64,000 nucleotides of DNA, taken from positions 3,263,501 to 3,327,500 of the forward strand of contig NZ_CP080525.1 of NCBI RefSeq assembly GCF_024746815.1. Direction: 5' to 3'. The DNA comes from Mesorhizobium sp. AR07 (GTDB lineage Bacteria > Pseudomonadota > Alphaproteobacteria > Rhizobiales > Rhizobiaceae). A model generated the notes under the pieces. That model saw nothing but the letters and a program-made list of their open reading frames with translations, ran no database searches and had not been told where the DNA came from. A program made the position numbers and the translations under genes. Positions 27,190 to 36,608 of this stretch are shown in pieces (the first letter of the stretch is position 1; the number at the start of each line of letters is the position of its first letter).

Positions 27190-28203
27190 ATGGAGTTCTT
27201 CATCGATCGCGAGCTGCCAGTGCCCTTGCGCACGCAGCTTCATGGCCTCATCGAATACGGCATCGCTTGCGGAGAATTGCCCATTGGCGAGGTGCTGCCT
27301 TCGGTGCGCGAACTCGCGGAGAGGGTCGGGGTGGCGCCTGTGACGGTAAGCCAGGTCTATGCGGACCTGAAAGCTGCCGGCTTGATCGATACGCGGCCGG
27401 GCTCCGGCTCCTTCGTGATCGACAGCCAGCAGGCCCGCCTCGCCGGCCGGCCCGACACGAGCAGCCTACACAGCCTCGTCGATCAGCTCATCGAGGAAAG
27501 CCGCGCGCGCGGGATCGGCCCGGCCGAACTGGTGTCCCTGGTCAGCTCCAGGGTGTTTCATCGAGACCGGATCAGGCCCCGTTTTCGTATCGCGATGGTC
27601 GGGCTCTTTGATGACGCAACAGCAAGCTACGCCGGGTTCATTTCCAGCCGGCTTGGCCGCGGCGTGACCGTCGAGCCCGTCACCATCGCCGCGTTGGAGC
27701 GCGACCCCGCCGCCAAGGCGCGGACGAATTCGGCTGACCTTGCGGTGACCTTCGCCAACCGCCATCGCGAGGTCGCTACGCTCGTTACCGACACCAAGGT
27801 GGTTGTGATCAGCTTCACGCCGTCGGAAGAAACCCGCATGGCGCTTGCCTCGCTGGACTCGCTCGCCTCCATTGCCGTGGTGTCGCGCTTCCCCGACTTT
27901 TTGTCGATCATGAAAAACGGCGTGCAGCGCTTCGCCCCGCATGTGAACGAGATCGTCGCCACGCAGCTGGAAACGCCCGACCTCGGCACGATCATCGCCG
28001 GCGCCAGTGTTGTGGTCTACTCCTCCGGCGCGGAGGGAGTCGTCGCCCACCTGCAGCCGGGTGTCCAATCGCTTGAATACCGCCACGCACCGGACACGGC
28101 CGACATCGAACGGGTCATCGTTCCGATCATCCGCGCGGCGGGCGGCAAGCCGCAGCCCACAGGCAGCCTGCCACGCAAGCGGCGGACTTCTACCAACACA
28201 TAG
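27190..28203 (+). CDS. GntR family regulator with a large C-terminal sensor domain
   Basis: A 337-residue regulator. The N-terminal winged helix (about 1-75) includes LPSVRELAERVGVAPVTVSQ and the wing GLIDTRPGSGSF. The C-terminal part (about 120-310) is not UTRA, FCD or aminotransferase-like; it resembles a two-lobed effector-binding domain with FRIAMVGLFDD at its first strand. Two matching palindromes flank the intergenic region. It is the first gene of a plus-strand operon and the obvious candidate regulator for both arms of the locus. Confidence 0.82.
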   Translation: MEFFIDRELPVPLRTQLHGLIEYGIACGELPIGEVLPSVRELAERVGVAPVTVSQVYADLKAAGLIDTRPGSGSFVIDSQQARLAGRPDTSSLHSLVDQLIEESRARGIGPAELVSLVSSRVFHRDRIRPRFRIAMVGLFDDATASYAGFISSRLGRGVTVEPVTIAALERDPAAKARTNSADLAVTFANRHREVATLVTDTKVVVISFTPSEETRMALASLDSLASIAVVSRFPDFLSIMKNGVQRFAPHVNEIVATQLETPDLGTIIAGASVVVYSSGAEGVVAHLQPGVQSLEYRHAPDTADIERVIVPIIRAAGGKPQPTGSLPRKRRTSTNT

Positions 28204-28228
28204 ACCGACAATCGGGAAAGGGAATATC

Positions 28229-28930
28229 GTGAGGGTTTCTGAAACGAACTGGCTGCAGATCGAGGCGTATCTGAGGGCGGATGATCGGGCGATCCTGCCG
28301 CTCGGCAGCACCGAGCAGCACGCGCAACTATCGCTGTCTGTGGACTCGATCCTGGCGGAAAAGATAGCCGCGGATGCCGCCGAACCGCTTGGCATTCCGG
28401 TCTTCCCGGTAGTTGCCTACGGCATCACTCCCTATTTCCTCGCTTATCCCGGCACGATCAGCCTGCGCCTGGAAACCTATGTGCGGCTCGTGCGCGACAT
28501 TCTCGATGGCCTGAAGAAACAGGGTTTTCGCCGCATCCTGATCGTCAACGGCCATGGCGGCAACCAGCCGGCGGCCAGTCTGGCCGTCGAATGGATGGCC
28601 GACAATCCCGGCACCGCGGTCAAGTTCCACAATTGGTGGAACGCGCCGCAGACCCACATCAAGGTGCAGGAAATCGACACCGTCGCCTCGCATGCGTCCT
28701 GGATGGAGAATTTCCCCTGGACGCGTCTTCCCGGCATCGCGCTGCCCACTCAACGCAAGCCGATGATCGACCTTGCGCGCATGCGGGTAATGGACCCGGA
28801 CGCGGTGCGCGCCTATCTAGGCGACGGCAATTTTGGCGGACTTTACGAACGGCCAGACGAAGAGATGCACGCCATCTGGGAAGTCGCGGTCAAGGAAACC
28901 CGCGCGCTCCTCGAAGGAGATTGGGCATGA
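28229..28930 (+). CDS. Creatininase-family amidohydrolase
   Basis: A 233-residue metalloenzyme. The GTG at 28229 follows AAAGGGA and removes an implausible upstream extension. The creatininase motifs are visible: LPLGSTEQHAQ (E29, H31), SVDS (D39), NGHGGN (107-112, with H109) and HASWMEN (E158). The family opens lactam rings or cleaves amides, as in creatinine or mycofactocin maturation. Here its operon partners suggest action on a small amide-bonded compound. It overlaps the next gene at ATGA. Confidence 0.87.
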   Translation: MRVSETNWLQIEAYLRADDRAILPLGSTEQHAQLSLSVDSILAEKIAADAAEPLGIPVFPVVAYGITPYFLAYPGTISLRLETYVRLVRDILDGLKKQGFRRILIVNGHGGNQPAASLAVEWMADNPGTAVKFHNWWNAPQTHIKVQEIDTVASHASWMENFPWTRLPGIALPTQRKPMIDLARMRVMDPDAVRAYLGDGNFGGLYERPDEEMHAIWEVAVKETRALLEGDWA

Positions 28931-29946
28931 GCGGTCCAATCGTCATCTGGGGCGCTGGCGCGATCGGCGGCACCCTCGGCGCGGCCTTCATCCGGGCCGG
29001 CCATGAGGTGATTTTCGTCGACAATGCTGCCAACCACGTCGCGGCCATCAACGCTAACGGCCTGCGGATCGACGGACCGATCTTTCAGGACACCGTTAAG
29101 GCCAAGGCCTTCCTTCCACAGGAGCTCGAAGGTACGTTCGAGCGCGTGTTCCTGTGCGTGAAGGCACATCATACCGAGGCCGCCAGCCGAGAACTCGTCA
29201 AGCACCTTGCGCCCAACGGCTATGTCGTCTCGGCGCAAAACGGCCTCAACGAACGCGTCATCGCATCTATCGCTGGTGAAAGCCGGGTTATCGGATGCTT
29301 CGTGAATTTCGGCGCCGACTATCTGGAGCCGGGCGTCGTGCACTATAGCGGCCATGGCGCTGTCGTGGTGGGCGAGTTGGACGGCAGGAGAACCGACCGT
29401 ATCAACGACATCTTCGCTCTGCTACACGCTTTCGAGCCCAAGGCGGTTTTGACGGACAATATCTGGGGCTATCTCTGGGGCAAGCTCATCTACGGCGCCT
29501 TGCTCTTCGGCACTGCGCTGACGAATGACAGCATTGCCGATGTGCTGGCCAATCCGGGCTATCGCCCGGTTCTGGCCAAGCTTGCACGGGAAGTCGGCAA
29601 GGTCGCCAGCGCCAGAAAGGTGGTGCCGCAACCTTTTGACGGCTTCGATCCGACCGCCTTCGCGCCGACGGCAAGCGCCGCCGACGCCGTTCGTTCCTTC
29701 GACGAGATGGTTGCGCATAATCGCAAATCGACCAAATCGCATTCGGGCATCTGGCGCGATCTCGCTATCCGCAAGCGCAAGACTGAGGTCGACGCGCAAA
29801 TCCTGCCGGTGGTCGAGATCGGCGGCTCGGTTGGCGTGCCGACACCGCTCACCGCCAAGGTAGTTTCCATGATCCACGAAATCGAGGATGGCAAACGTCC
29901 GCTCAGCCTCGCCAATCTCGACGAGCTCGCGAGGATCGCAGCATGA
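28927..29946 (+). CDS. Ketopantoate reductase-family oxidoreductase (PanE/ApbA-like)
   Basis: A 339-residue NADPH-dependent 2-oxoacid reductase-like protein. The nucleotide-binding GAGAIGG is at residues 9-15. The C-terminal helical domain has WGKLIYGALLFGTALTND, with a candidate catalytic lysine. At 339 residues it is slightly longer than PanE. Because it lies in a catabolic operon, a substrate other than ketopantoate is likely. It overlaps both neighbours at ATGA. Confidence 0.83.
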   Translation: MSGPIVIWGAGAIGGTLGAAFIRAGHEVIFVDNAANHVAAINANGLRIDGPIFQDTVKAKAFLPQELEGTFERVFLCVKAHHTEAASRELVKHLAPNGYVVSAQNGLNERVIASIAGESRVIGCFVNFGADYLEPGVVHYSGHGAVVVGELDGRRTDRINDIFALLHAFEPKAVLTDNIWGYLWGKLIYGALLFGTALTNDSIADVLANPGYRPVLAKLAREVGKVASARKVVPQPFDGFDPTAFAPTASAADAVRSFDEMVAHNRKSTKSHSGIWRDLAIRKRKTEVDAQILPVVEIGGSVGVPTPLTAKVVSMIHEIEDGKRPLSLANLDELARIAA

Positions 29947-30701
29947 AAATCGACTTCGATGGCAAGACCGTCATCGTCACCGGAGCGGCGCATGGTTTTG
30001 GCCGCACGATCGCACACGGGTTCGCAAGCCGAGGTGCTGCCGTTCACATCTGCGACGTCAACGAGGCTGGCCTGAAAGAGACCGTTGCGTTCTGCGACGC
30101 CAAGGCCCAGGCGCATTTGCTGGATGTCGGTGACCGCACAGCCGTGCAAAGGACCGTCGCGGTCATTGAGGCGAACGCAGGTGCGATCGATATTCTCGTC
30201 AACAATGCCGGCGGTGTTCGCGGTCAAGTCGGGCGACCGATCGAAGAGATTTCCGAGATGGATTGGCAGACGATCTTCGACGTCAATCTCTCCGGCGCCT
30301 TCTTCATGACGCAGGCCGTCGCTCCTTCGATGAAGCGGCGCAAATTCGGCCGCATCATCAATATCTCCAGCGGGGCAGGTCTTGGCATTTCACTGACCGG
30401 TATCCAAGCCTATACCAGCGCCAAAGCGGGCCAGATCGGCCTCACGCGGCAGCTCGCGCATGAACTCGGCCCCTGGAACATCACCGTCAACAATGTCGCG
30501 CCCGGTTTCGTGCGGTCCAATCCGTCGACCGAAAGACAATGGGAAGCGATGGGCGCGGAAGGCCAGGCCAAGCTTCTTCAAAACATCGCGCTAAAGCGGC
30601 TCGGCCTGCCGGAAGATATTGCCGCCATGGTGATGTTTTTCGCCTCCGACCATGCGGGCTGGGTCTCGGGTCAGGTCATCAGCGTGGATGGCGGCAAATG
30701 A
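29943..30701 (+). CDS. Short-chain dehydrogenase/reductase
   Basis: A 252-residue classical SDR. TGAAHGFG (13-20) binds the dinucleotide, NNAG is at 87-90, and the catalytic Ser142/143, Tyr157 and Lys161 (AYTSAK) are in place. Asp38 in CDVN after the second strand favours NAD. It overlaps its neighbours by four bases and probably acts on a hydroxyl or keto group of the imported compound. Confidence 0.9.
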   Translation: MKIDFDGKTVIVTGAAHGFGRTIAHGFASRGAAVHICDVNEAGLKETVAFCDAKAQAHLLDVGDRTAVQRTVAVIEANAGAIDILVNNAGGVRGQVGRPIEEISEMDWQTIFDVNLSGAFFMTQAVAPSMKRRKFGRIINISSGAGLGISLTGIQAYTSAKAGQIGLTRQLAHELGPWNITVNNVAPGFVRSNPSTERQWEAMGAEGQAKLLQNIALKRLGLPEDIAAMVMFFASDHAGWVSGQVISVDGGK

Positions 30702-32068
30702 GCGAAGTTCAGACCTATCTGGACGCCCATTTCGCTGAAGCGCTGGAAGACCTCAAAGCCTTCTGCCGCATTCCGAGTGTCAGCACCGATCCAGCCTATG
30801 CCGAGGGCATCGCCGCCGCCGCCAATTTCGTCGCACAGCGGCTGAAGCGTGCCGGTTTCGCTTCCGTCGATTTGCTGGACACCGGCGGCCACCCCGCAGT
30901 GTACGGCGAGATAGTCAGCAACCCCAAGCTGCCGACGGTACTCGTCTATGGTCATTATGACGTGCAGCCACCAGACCCGCTGAAGAAGTGGACGACGCCC
31001 CCGTTCGACCCGGATGAGCGTGACGGCAGGCTCTATGCGCGCGGTGTCTCGGACGACAAGGGCCCGCTGCTGATCCCCATCCTCGTGGCCGAGGCCTATT
31101 TGAAAACCACGGGGCGCCTGCCGGTGAACCTGAAGGTTCTGATCGAAGGCGAGGAGGAAACCGGCAGCCCGCATTTCGAAGCCACCTTGCAAAAATACCA
31201 GGCGCTGCTGGCCTGTGACTTGGTCATTTCCGCCGATGGGGCCATGTGGCGACCGGACCGACCGTCGATGACGGTCGCCAGTCGTGGCCTGGCCGCCTTG
31301 GAGGTTGCTGTTAGTGGCGGCTCGAAGGATCTGCATTCTGGCCGTCATGGCGGCAGCGCCCCCAATGCTATTGGTGCGCTGGCGTCACTTCTTGCCTCGT
31401 TGCATGGCGCGGATGGCCGCGTGGCGGTCGATGGGTTCCTTGACGGCACCACTCCGCCGGACCCGACGATCATATCCGCCATCGAAGCCGCCGATTTCGA
31501 CGCCGAAGCCTATTATCGAGAGATCGGTTCACCCAAGCCCGACCCGATCACGGATGGCCGGGCGTTGTTGATCCGCCAATGGCTGGAGCCGACGCTGGAA
31601 TTCAACGGGATTTCCGGTGGTTACCAAGGCAGCGGCAGCAAGACCGTTATACCATCCTCGGCAAGCGCCAAGATCACCTGCCGCCTTGTTGCCGGGCAGA
31701 AGCCCGACCATATCGTTGCGGTGGTGAGGCGGCATCTCGAAGCCCGCCTGCCAGCCGGTTTCGCTCTGGATGTCCATCGGCACGGCCCCGGCAGCGAAGC
31801 CTTCTTCGTCAATCCCGATCTGCCGGCGCTGAAGGTGGCCGAGGGCGTGCTGGCTGAATTGCTCGGCCGCCATCCGCTGCGGGTCGCGATGGGCGCGACG
31901 ATCCCAATTGGAACCGCCTTCCGCAAGCAACTCGAAAGGGAAACGATCTTCTTCTCGTTCTCCACCTCCGACGAGGATTATCATGCGCCGAACGAGTTCT
32001 TCCGGCTGGGAAATTTCCGAACCGGCCTCACTGCCTGGGCACTGCTGCTGCAGCGGCTCGCCGCCTAG
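30698..32068 (+). CDS. M20 family metallopeptidase (dipeptidase-like)
   Basis: A 456-residue dizinc peptidase. The ATG at 30698 overlaps the SDR stop. Metal and catalytic residues are visible: GHYDVQP (H86, D88), VSDDKGP (D120) and EGEEETGSPH (E153, E154), and the lid domain begins near RGLAALEVAVSGGSKDLHSG. Members cleave dipeptides or N-acyl amino acids in the cytoplasm. It suits the peptide transporter in the divergent arm. Confidence 0.92.
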   Translation: MSEVQTYLDAHFAEALEDLKAFCRIPSVSTDPAYAEGIAAAANFVAQRLKRAGFASVDLLDTGGHPAVYGEIVSNPKLPTVLVYGHYDVQPPDPLKKWTTPPFDPDERDGRLYARGVSDDKGPLLIPILVAEAYLKTTGRLPVNLKVLIEGEEETGSPHFEATLQKYQALLACDLVISADGAMWRPDRPSMTVASRGLAALEVAVSGGSKDLHSGRHGGSAPNAIGALASLLASLHGADGRVAVDGFLDGTTPPDPTIISAIEAADFDAEAYYREIGSPKPDPITDGRALLIRQWLEPTLEFNGISGGYQGSGSKTVIPSSASAKITCRLVAGQKPDHIVAVVRRHLEARLPAGFALDVHRHGPGSEAFFVNPDLPALKVAEGVLAELLGRHPLRVAMGATIPIGTAFRKQLERETIFFSFSTSDEDYHAPNEFFRLGNFRTGLTAWALLLQRLAA

Positions 32069-32148
32069 AGCTTGTCGTCACCCACTGCGCCGCAAGGCGA
32101 AAACTTCAGCCCCACCCAGCTTGGACGAGCTTTTGAAAAGGACCATGG

Positions 32149-33084
32149 ATGATGAACACATTGCCGGCTTTGCATACAGGACAACCTCGCGTCGAGTTCG
32201 GTCGTGTCAGCCCAATTGCGGAACTCGATATTCCCTTCGCTATCATCGAGGGTTCGCAGCCAGGCCCCTGCCTGCTTATCACCGCCGGCGTTCATGGTTC
32301 CGAGTTCTGTTCGATCGAGGCCGCAGTGCGGTTGATGCGAACAAGCCCCCAAGAGATCAAAGGAACGCTACTGATCCTGCCGATCCTCAATGTGCAAGGT
32401 TTCCACAAACGCAGCATCTATGTCATGCCGCAGGACGGAAGGAACCTGAACCGCATGTTTCCGGGCAAGCCCGATGGAACGGTGAGCGAGCGGCTGGCAA
32501 ACTGGCTGGTGACGAACGTCTATCCGTTGGCGGATACCTATATCGATCTTCATGGCGGTGACCTTGATGAAGCGCTCGCGCCGTTCACCATTTTTCCAGC
32601 CGGTTGCGAAAAGTCCAAGTCGCTTGCGGCTGTCTTCGGCATTCCGGTGGCGGTGGCGACTGGCAGAGCCGGCAATACGATCGACGCCGCTTACAAGGTT
32701 GGCGTGCCAAGCATCCTGCCGGAAGTGGGCGGCAACGGCCTGTGGGGCGAAGCGACCGTAACCCGAATGACCGACGGTATTCGCCGGGTGATGCGCCACA
32801 TCGGGATGGTTTGCGATGCCCCCGAAACGGTATCGCAGGAACCGCTCAATGTCGTGACAATGTGGGTTCCGACGGCTCCCCGCACAGGATTGTGGTATGC
32901 GCGCAAAGAGCTTACCGAGTCCGTCGCTAAGGGCGAACCTCTCGGCGAGATCCGCAATGTCTTCGGCGAGGTTCTGGCCAGCGTGCACTCTGAAAAGGAT
33001 GGCTTCATCCTCTACCGATTGACCAGCCTGTCGGTCAACGAGGGCGAAGCCTTGCTTGGGGTGGGAACGCCGGTTTCCAGTTAA
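32149..33084 (+). CDS. Succinylglutamate desuccinylase/aspartoacylase-family protein
   Basis: A 311-residue M14-type zinc hydrolase. Zinc ligands are H49 and E52 in AGVHGSEF, and H135 in YIDLHGGD. DGRNLNRMFPG (96-106) is the family substrate-binding loop. Such enzymes remove acyl groups from N-acyl amino acids or act on related amides. Three possible ATGs occur at 32144-32152; 32149 gives the frame used. It follows the M20 gene by 80 bp and is probably in the same operon. Confidence 0.87.
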   Translation: MMNTLPALHTGQPRVEFGRVSPIAELDIPFAIIEGSQPGPCLLITAGVHGSEFCSIEAAVRLMRTSPQEIKGTLLILPILNVQGFHKRSIYVMPQDGRNLNRMFPGKPDGTVSERLANWLVTNVYPLADTYIDLHGGDLDEALAPFTIFPAGCEKSKSLAAVFGIPVAVATGRAGNTIDAAYKVGVPSILPEVGGNGLWGEATVTRMTDGIRRVMRHIGMVCDAPETVSQEPLNVVTMWVPTAPRTGLWYARKELTESVAKGEPLGEIRNVFGEVLASVHSEKDGFILYRLTSLSVNEGEALLGVGTPVSS

Positions 33085-33123
33085 GCCGCGCGCCGCTGCA
33101 ATGGACATTACGGAGTAGGCTGC

Positions 33124-33879
33124 ATGACGGCTGATACGGTGACCGGGACGGGATTGGCTGGCTTGGTTGGCGGCGATGTCGCCCGCCTTGAATTGGCGCC
33201 GACAGGACCACTTCGGGTCGGCGTCATCGCCGCCCCTGCCCCTTCGACACTTTTCGTCACGTTCGATGGCGAAACCGGGCTCTATCGCGGGGTGACTGTC
33301 GACCTGGCAGTGGCGCTTGCAGCGCTGCTGGACGTTCCCCCCGAGATCGTCAACTTCCCGAATTCTGGCGCATGCACGCAAGCGCTCGAATTGGGAGCGA
33401 TCGACGTGAGCTTCATGCCCGTCGATGACGAGCGGCGCAAAAGAGTGGCCTTTGGCCCAGCCTATTACATCCTCGAAAGCACCTATCTTGTGACGGTCGC
33501 CTCCGGCATCACCACCCTTGCCGAGGTGGATCGCGAGGCGGTGCGTGTGGTAGGCATCGCCAATACGACTACCATCCGCAGCGCGACGCGCACCCTGACA
33601 AAAACCGTGCCGATGCCCAAGGAGTCGATTGCCGAGGCCGTCGATCTTTTTCTCACCGGGCAAGCGGATGCGCTGGCGCTCTCACGAGACGCCTTCCAGG
33701 CATTGCTATCGCAAATGCCGGCGGCGCGCATTCTCGATGGCGGGTTTCAATCGACCGGCATCGCCATCGCGGTTGGACTAAGAAAGCCGGCGGCTCTTTC
33801 CTTCGTCAGCACCTTCATGGACGAAGCAAAAACCTCCGGCCTCGTCCGCCGCGCACTCAACGCCGCAGGCTTTGCGTAG
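33124..33879 (+). CDS. Family-3 substrate-binding-like protein without visible signal peptide
   Basis: A 251-residue protein with the periplasmic amino-acid receptor fold: PLRVGVIAAPAPSTLFVTF, a YRGVTVDLAVALAALL segment, and GAIDVSFMPVDDERRKRVAF in the first lobe. The N-terminus (TADTVTGTGLAGLVGG) is neither basic nor hydrophobic enough for export, so it may act in the cytoplasm, or the true start is missing. No cognate permease or ATPase follows; an IS21 element begins within about 20 bp and may have replaced them. Confidence 0.75.
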   Translation: MTADTVTGTGLAGLVGGDVARLELAPTGPLRVGVIAAPAPSTLFVTFDGETGLYRGVTVDLAVALAALLDVPPEIVNFPNSGACTQALELGAIDVSFMPVDDERRKRVAFGPAYYILESTYLVTVASGITTLAEVDREAVRVVGIANTTTIRSATRTLTKTVPMPKESIAEAVDLFLTGQADALALSRDAFQALLSQMPAARILDGGFQSTGIAIAVGLRKPAALSFVSTFMDEAKTSGLVRRALNAAGFA

Positions 33880-34007
33880 TCGACGGGGAAGTCAGTCAAC
33901 TTGAGAGCGGCGGTGCAAAATTAGTCCACGGTAGCGGCGGGATCGTCCCGCTTCGGGCGGCGTAAAAGCCGGCCACCTATTTTCCTTCTGCGACGAATGC
34001 AGGAGGG

Positions 34008-35519
34008 TTGGGGATCTACACCGTGGAATTATATCTGAAGGTCCGTCTGGCTTGCTCGGAAGGAATGAGCCGGCGTCAGGCTGCAAAGCATTTCAACATA
34101 TCGCGCGATAGCGTGGCCAAGATGATGTCGTATTCGACGCCGCCGGGCTATCAGCGTCAGTCACCGATCCGGCGGCCTAAGCTGGATGCGTTTGTTTCGA
34201 CGATCGATCACTGGCTTGATGAGGACATGAAGGTGCCGCGCAAGCAGCGCCATACGGCCAAGCGGGTGTTCGACCGGCTTCGTGGCGAGTGTCGCTTCAC
34301 CGGCGGCTATACTATCATCAAGGACTACATGCGCGAGCGGGAGCAGCGTCGCTAGGAAGTGTTCGTGCCGCTGTCGCATCCGCCAGGGCATGCGCAGGCC
34401 GATTTTGGCGAGGCGATGGTCGTCATTGGCGGTGTGGAGCGGAAGGCGCACTTCTTCGTGCTCGACCTGCCGCATAGCGACGGCTGCTATGTGCGGGCCT
34501 ATCCGGCGGCTGTGTCGGAGGCATGGGTGGACGGCCATATCCATGCGTTCGCCTTCTTCGGCGCAGTACCGCAATCGATCGTCTACGATAACGACCGCTG
34601 CCTCGTGGCCAAGATCCTGCCCGACGGCACCCGCAAGCGCGCTACTCTATTCAGCGGGTTTCTGTCCCACTACCTGATCCGGGATCGTTACGGCCGGCCT
34701 GGCAAAGGCAACGACAAGGGGAACGTCGAGGGTCTCGTCGGCTATGCCCGTCGCAACTTCATGGTGCCGATCCCGCAGTTTGCGACATGGGAGATGTTCA
34801 ACGCCTGGCTTGAAGAGCAATGCCGCAAGCGCCAGCGCGACAGGCTGCGCGGCGAGAACGAGACAATCGGGGAACGGCTACAGCGCGATCTGGCCGCGAT
34901 GCGCGCGTTGCCGGCCTCGCCCTTCGATGCCTGTGATCAGGCCAGCGCCAAGGTAACGGCCCAGTCGCTTGTCCGCTACAAGACCAACGACTATTCCGTC
35001 CCGGTCGCCTATGGCCATCAGGATGTCTGGGTCCGGGGCTATGTCGACGAGGTGGTGATCGGCTGCCGCGGCGAGATCATCGCTCGCCATCCCCGAAGCT
35101 GGGAGCGGGAAGACGTCGTCTTCGACCCACTGCATTACCTGCCGCTGATCGAACAGAAGATCAATTCGCTGGATCAGGCTGCACCTCTCCAGGGCTGGAA
35201 CCTGCCCGAAGAGTTCGCCACGCTGCGCCGCTTGATGGAAGGCCGCATGGCAAAACATGGCCGGCGTGAGTACGTGCAGGTTCTTCGCCTGCTGGAGAGC
35301 TTCGAGCTTGCGGACCTGCATACGGCAGTGAAGCAGGCCCTTCAACTCGGAGCAATCGGCTTCGACGCCGTCAAGCATCTGATCCTGTGTCGGGTGGAGC
35401 GCCGGCCGCCGCGACTGGACCTGTCCATCTACCCATACCTGCCGAGGGCGACGGTCGAGACGACATCGGCGAAGGCGTATATGCGACTGCTTTCCGCGCA
35501 TGGGGAGGAAGCGGCATGA
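34008..35519 (+). pseudogene. istA: istA interrupted by an in-frame TAG
   Basis: The frame encodes an IstA-type transposase of about 500 residues but has TAG at 34353-34355. The first part (115 codons) holds the helix-turn-helix MSRRQAAKHFNISRDSVAKM. The second part resumes without frame change at EVFVPLSHPPGHAQADFGEA and contains the DDE core (QADFGE, VYDNDRC, KGNVEGLVGYARR). A GTG at 34359 could restart translation of the catalytic part. The stop looks like a recent point mutation of an Arg or Gln codon. Confidence 0.85.
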
Positions 35520-36274
35520 GCACTGACGTGCCCGAGATCCTGCTCTCCCATTATCTCAAAACCCTCAAGCTTCCGACCTTCCAGCGCGAATACCAGAAGC
35601 TGGCTCGGCTATGCGCCACCGAGGGCGTCGATCATGTCGGATACGTCACCCGGCTTTCCGAAAGGGAGATGATCGAACGGGATCGCCGCAAGGTCGAGCG
35701 CCGCATCAAGGCGGCAAAGTTCCCGGTCGTCAAAAGCCTGGACAGCTTCGACTTCACCGCCATCCCGAAGCTCAACAAGATGCAGGTGCTGGAACTGGCG
35801 CGTTGCGAATGGATCGAGCGGCGCGAGAATGTCATTGCGCTTGGTCCCAGCGGCACGGGAAAGACCCATGTGGCGCTCGGCCTCGGCTTGGCTGCATGCC
35901 AGAAGGGCCTGTCCGTCGGCTTCACCACGGCCGCAGCACTTGTCAGCGAGATGATGGAAGCGCGCGACGAGCGGCGTCTGCTCCGTTTCCAGAAGCAGAT
36001 GGCAGCCTACCAGCTTCTCATCATCGATGAGCTGGGCTTCGTGCCGCTCTCCAAAACCGGCGCGGAATTGCTGTTCGAGCTGATCTCGCAACGCTACGAA
36101 CGGGGTGCCACGCTGATCACCAGCAATCTTCCGTTTGACGAATGGACGGAAATCCTGGGGTCCGAGCGTTTGACCGGCGCGCTGCTCGACCGCATCACCC
36201 ACCACGTCAACATTCTCGAGATGAATGGCGACAGCTATCGCCTCGCGCAAAGTCGCGCCCGAAAGGCCGGCTGA
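35516..36274 (+). CDS. istB: IS21 helper ATPase IstB
   Basis: A 252-residue AAA+ protein. Walker A is LGPSGTGKTH and Walker B LLIIDELGFVPLS; the end has TGALLDRITHHVNILEMNG. The start overlaps the istA stop at ATGA. It is intact, and in principle could assist an IstA of the same subgroup supplied elsewhere. Confidence 0.92.
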   Translation: MSTDVPEILLSHYLKTLKLPTFQREYQKLARLCATEGVDHVGYVTRLSEREMIERDRRKVERRIKAAKFPVVKSLDSFDFTAIPKLNKMQVLELARCEWIERRENVIALGPSGTGKTHVALGLGLAACQKGLSVGFTTAAALVSEMMEARDERRLLRFQKQMAAYQLLIIDELGFVPLSKTGAELLFELISQRYERGATLITSNLPFDEWTEILGSERLTGALLDRITHHVNILEMNGDSYRLAQSRARKAG

Positions 36275-36608
36275 ACTACCCTCCAAAAATCGCCGCGCAC
36301 GCATAAGACCCCCGCTCGGGCTACGCCCTCCCGGACGTCTCATGCGCGCGCCGAAGTGGCCGACTTTTACGCCGCCGCGTGGCCTGATTTTACTCCGCCG
36401 TTGACACGCCTCGCCTTTCACCGACAATGGTTCGGCAGAGTAGCTATCCTCCCCAAAGCGCAAGGCCTGCGGCCAACGACTACCTGCCGGTGCAGGCATC
36501 AATGAGGAAAGCGAGACGGCACCCATAAAAAGGTTGGCTTCGTGGCATAAAAGCCTGTGCGCCAGCGTTAGTGCAGGATGAGGGTTCGTGCTCAGGAGGA
36601 AATCCATC

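Larger units (their letters stand above)
33895..36406 (+). mobile_element. Second IS21-family element, probably inactive
   Basis: The right end (GGCCTGATTTTACTCCGCCG, then TTGACA to 36406) pairs imperfectly with the left end AGCGGCGGTGCAAAATTAGTC near 33906. Subterminal repeats GGCGGCGTAAAAGCCGGCCAC (33956-33976) and its complement variant (36356-36376) are clear. It carries istA, interrupted by an amber codon, and intact istB. Its ends and proteins differ from the element at 7765, so it is a separate subgroup. The exact left boundary is uncertain by about 10 bp. Confidence 0.8.
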
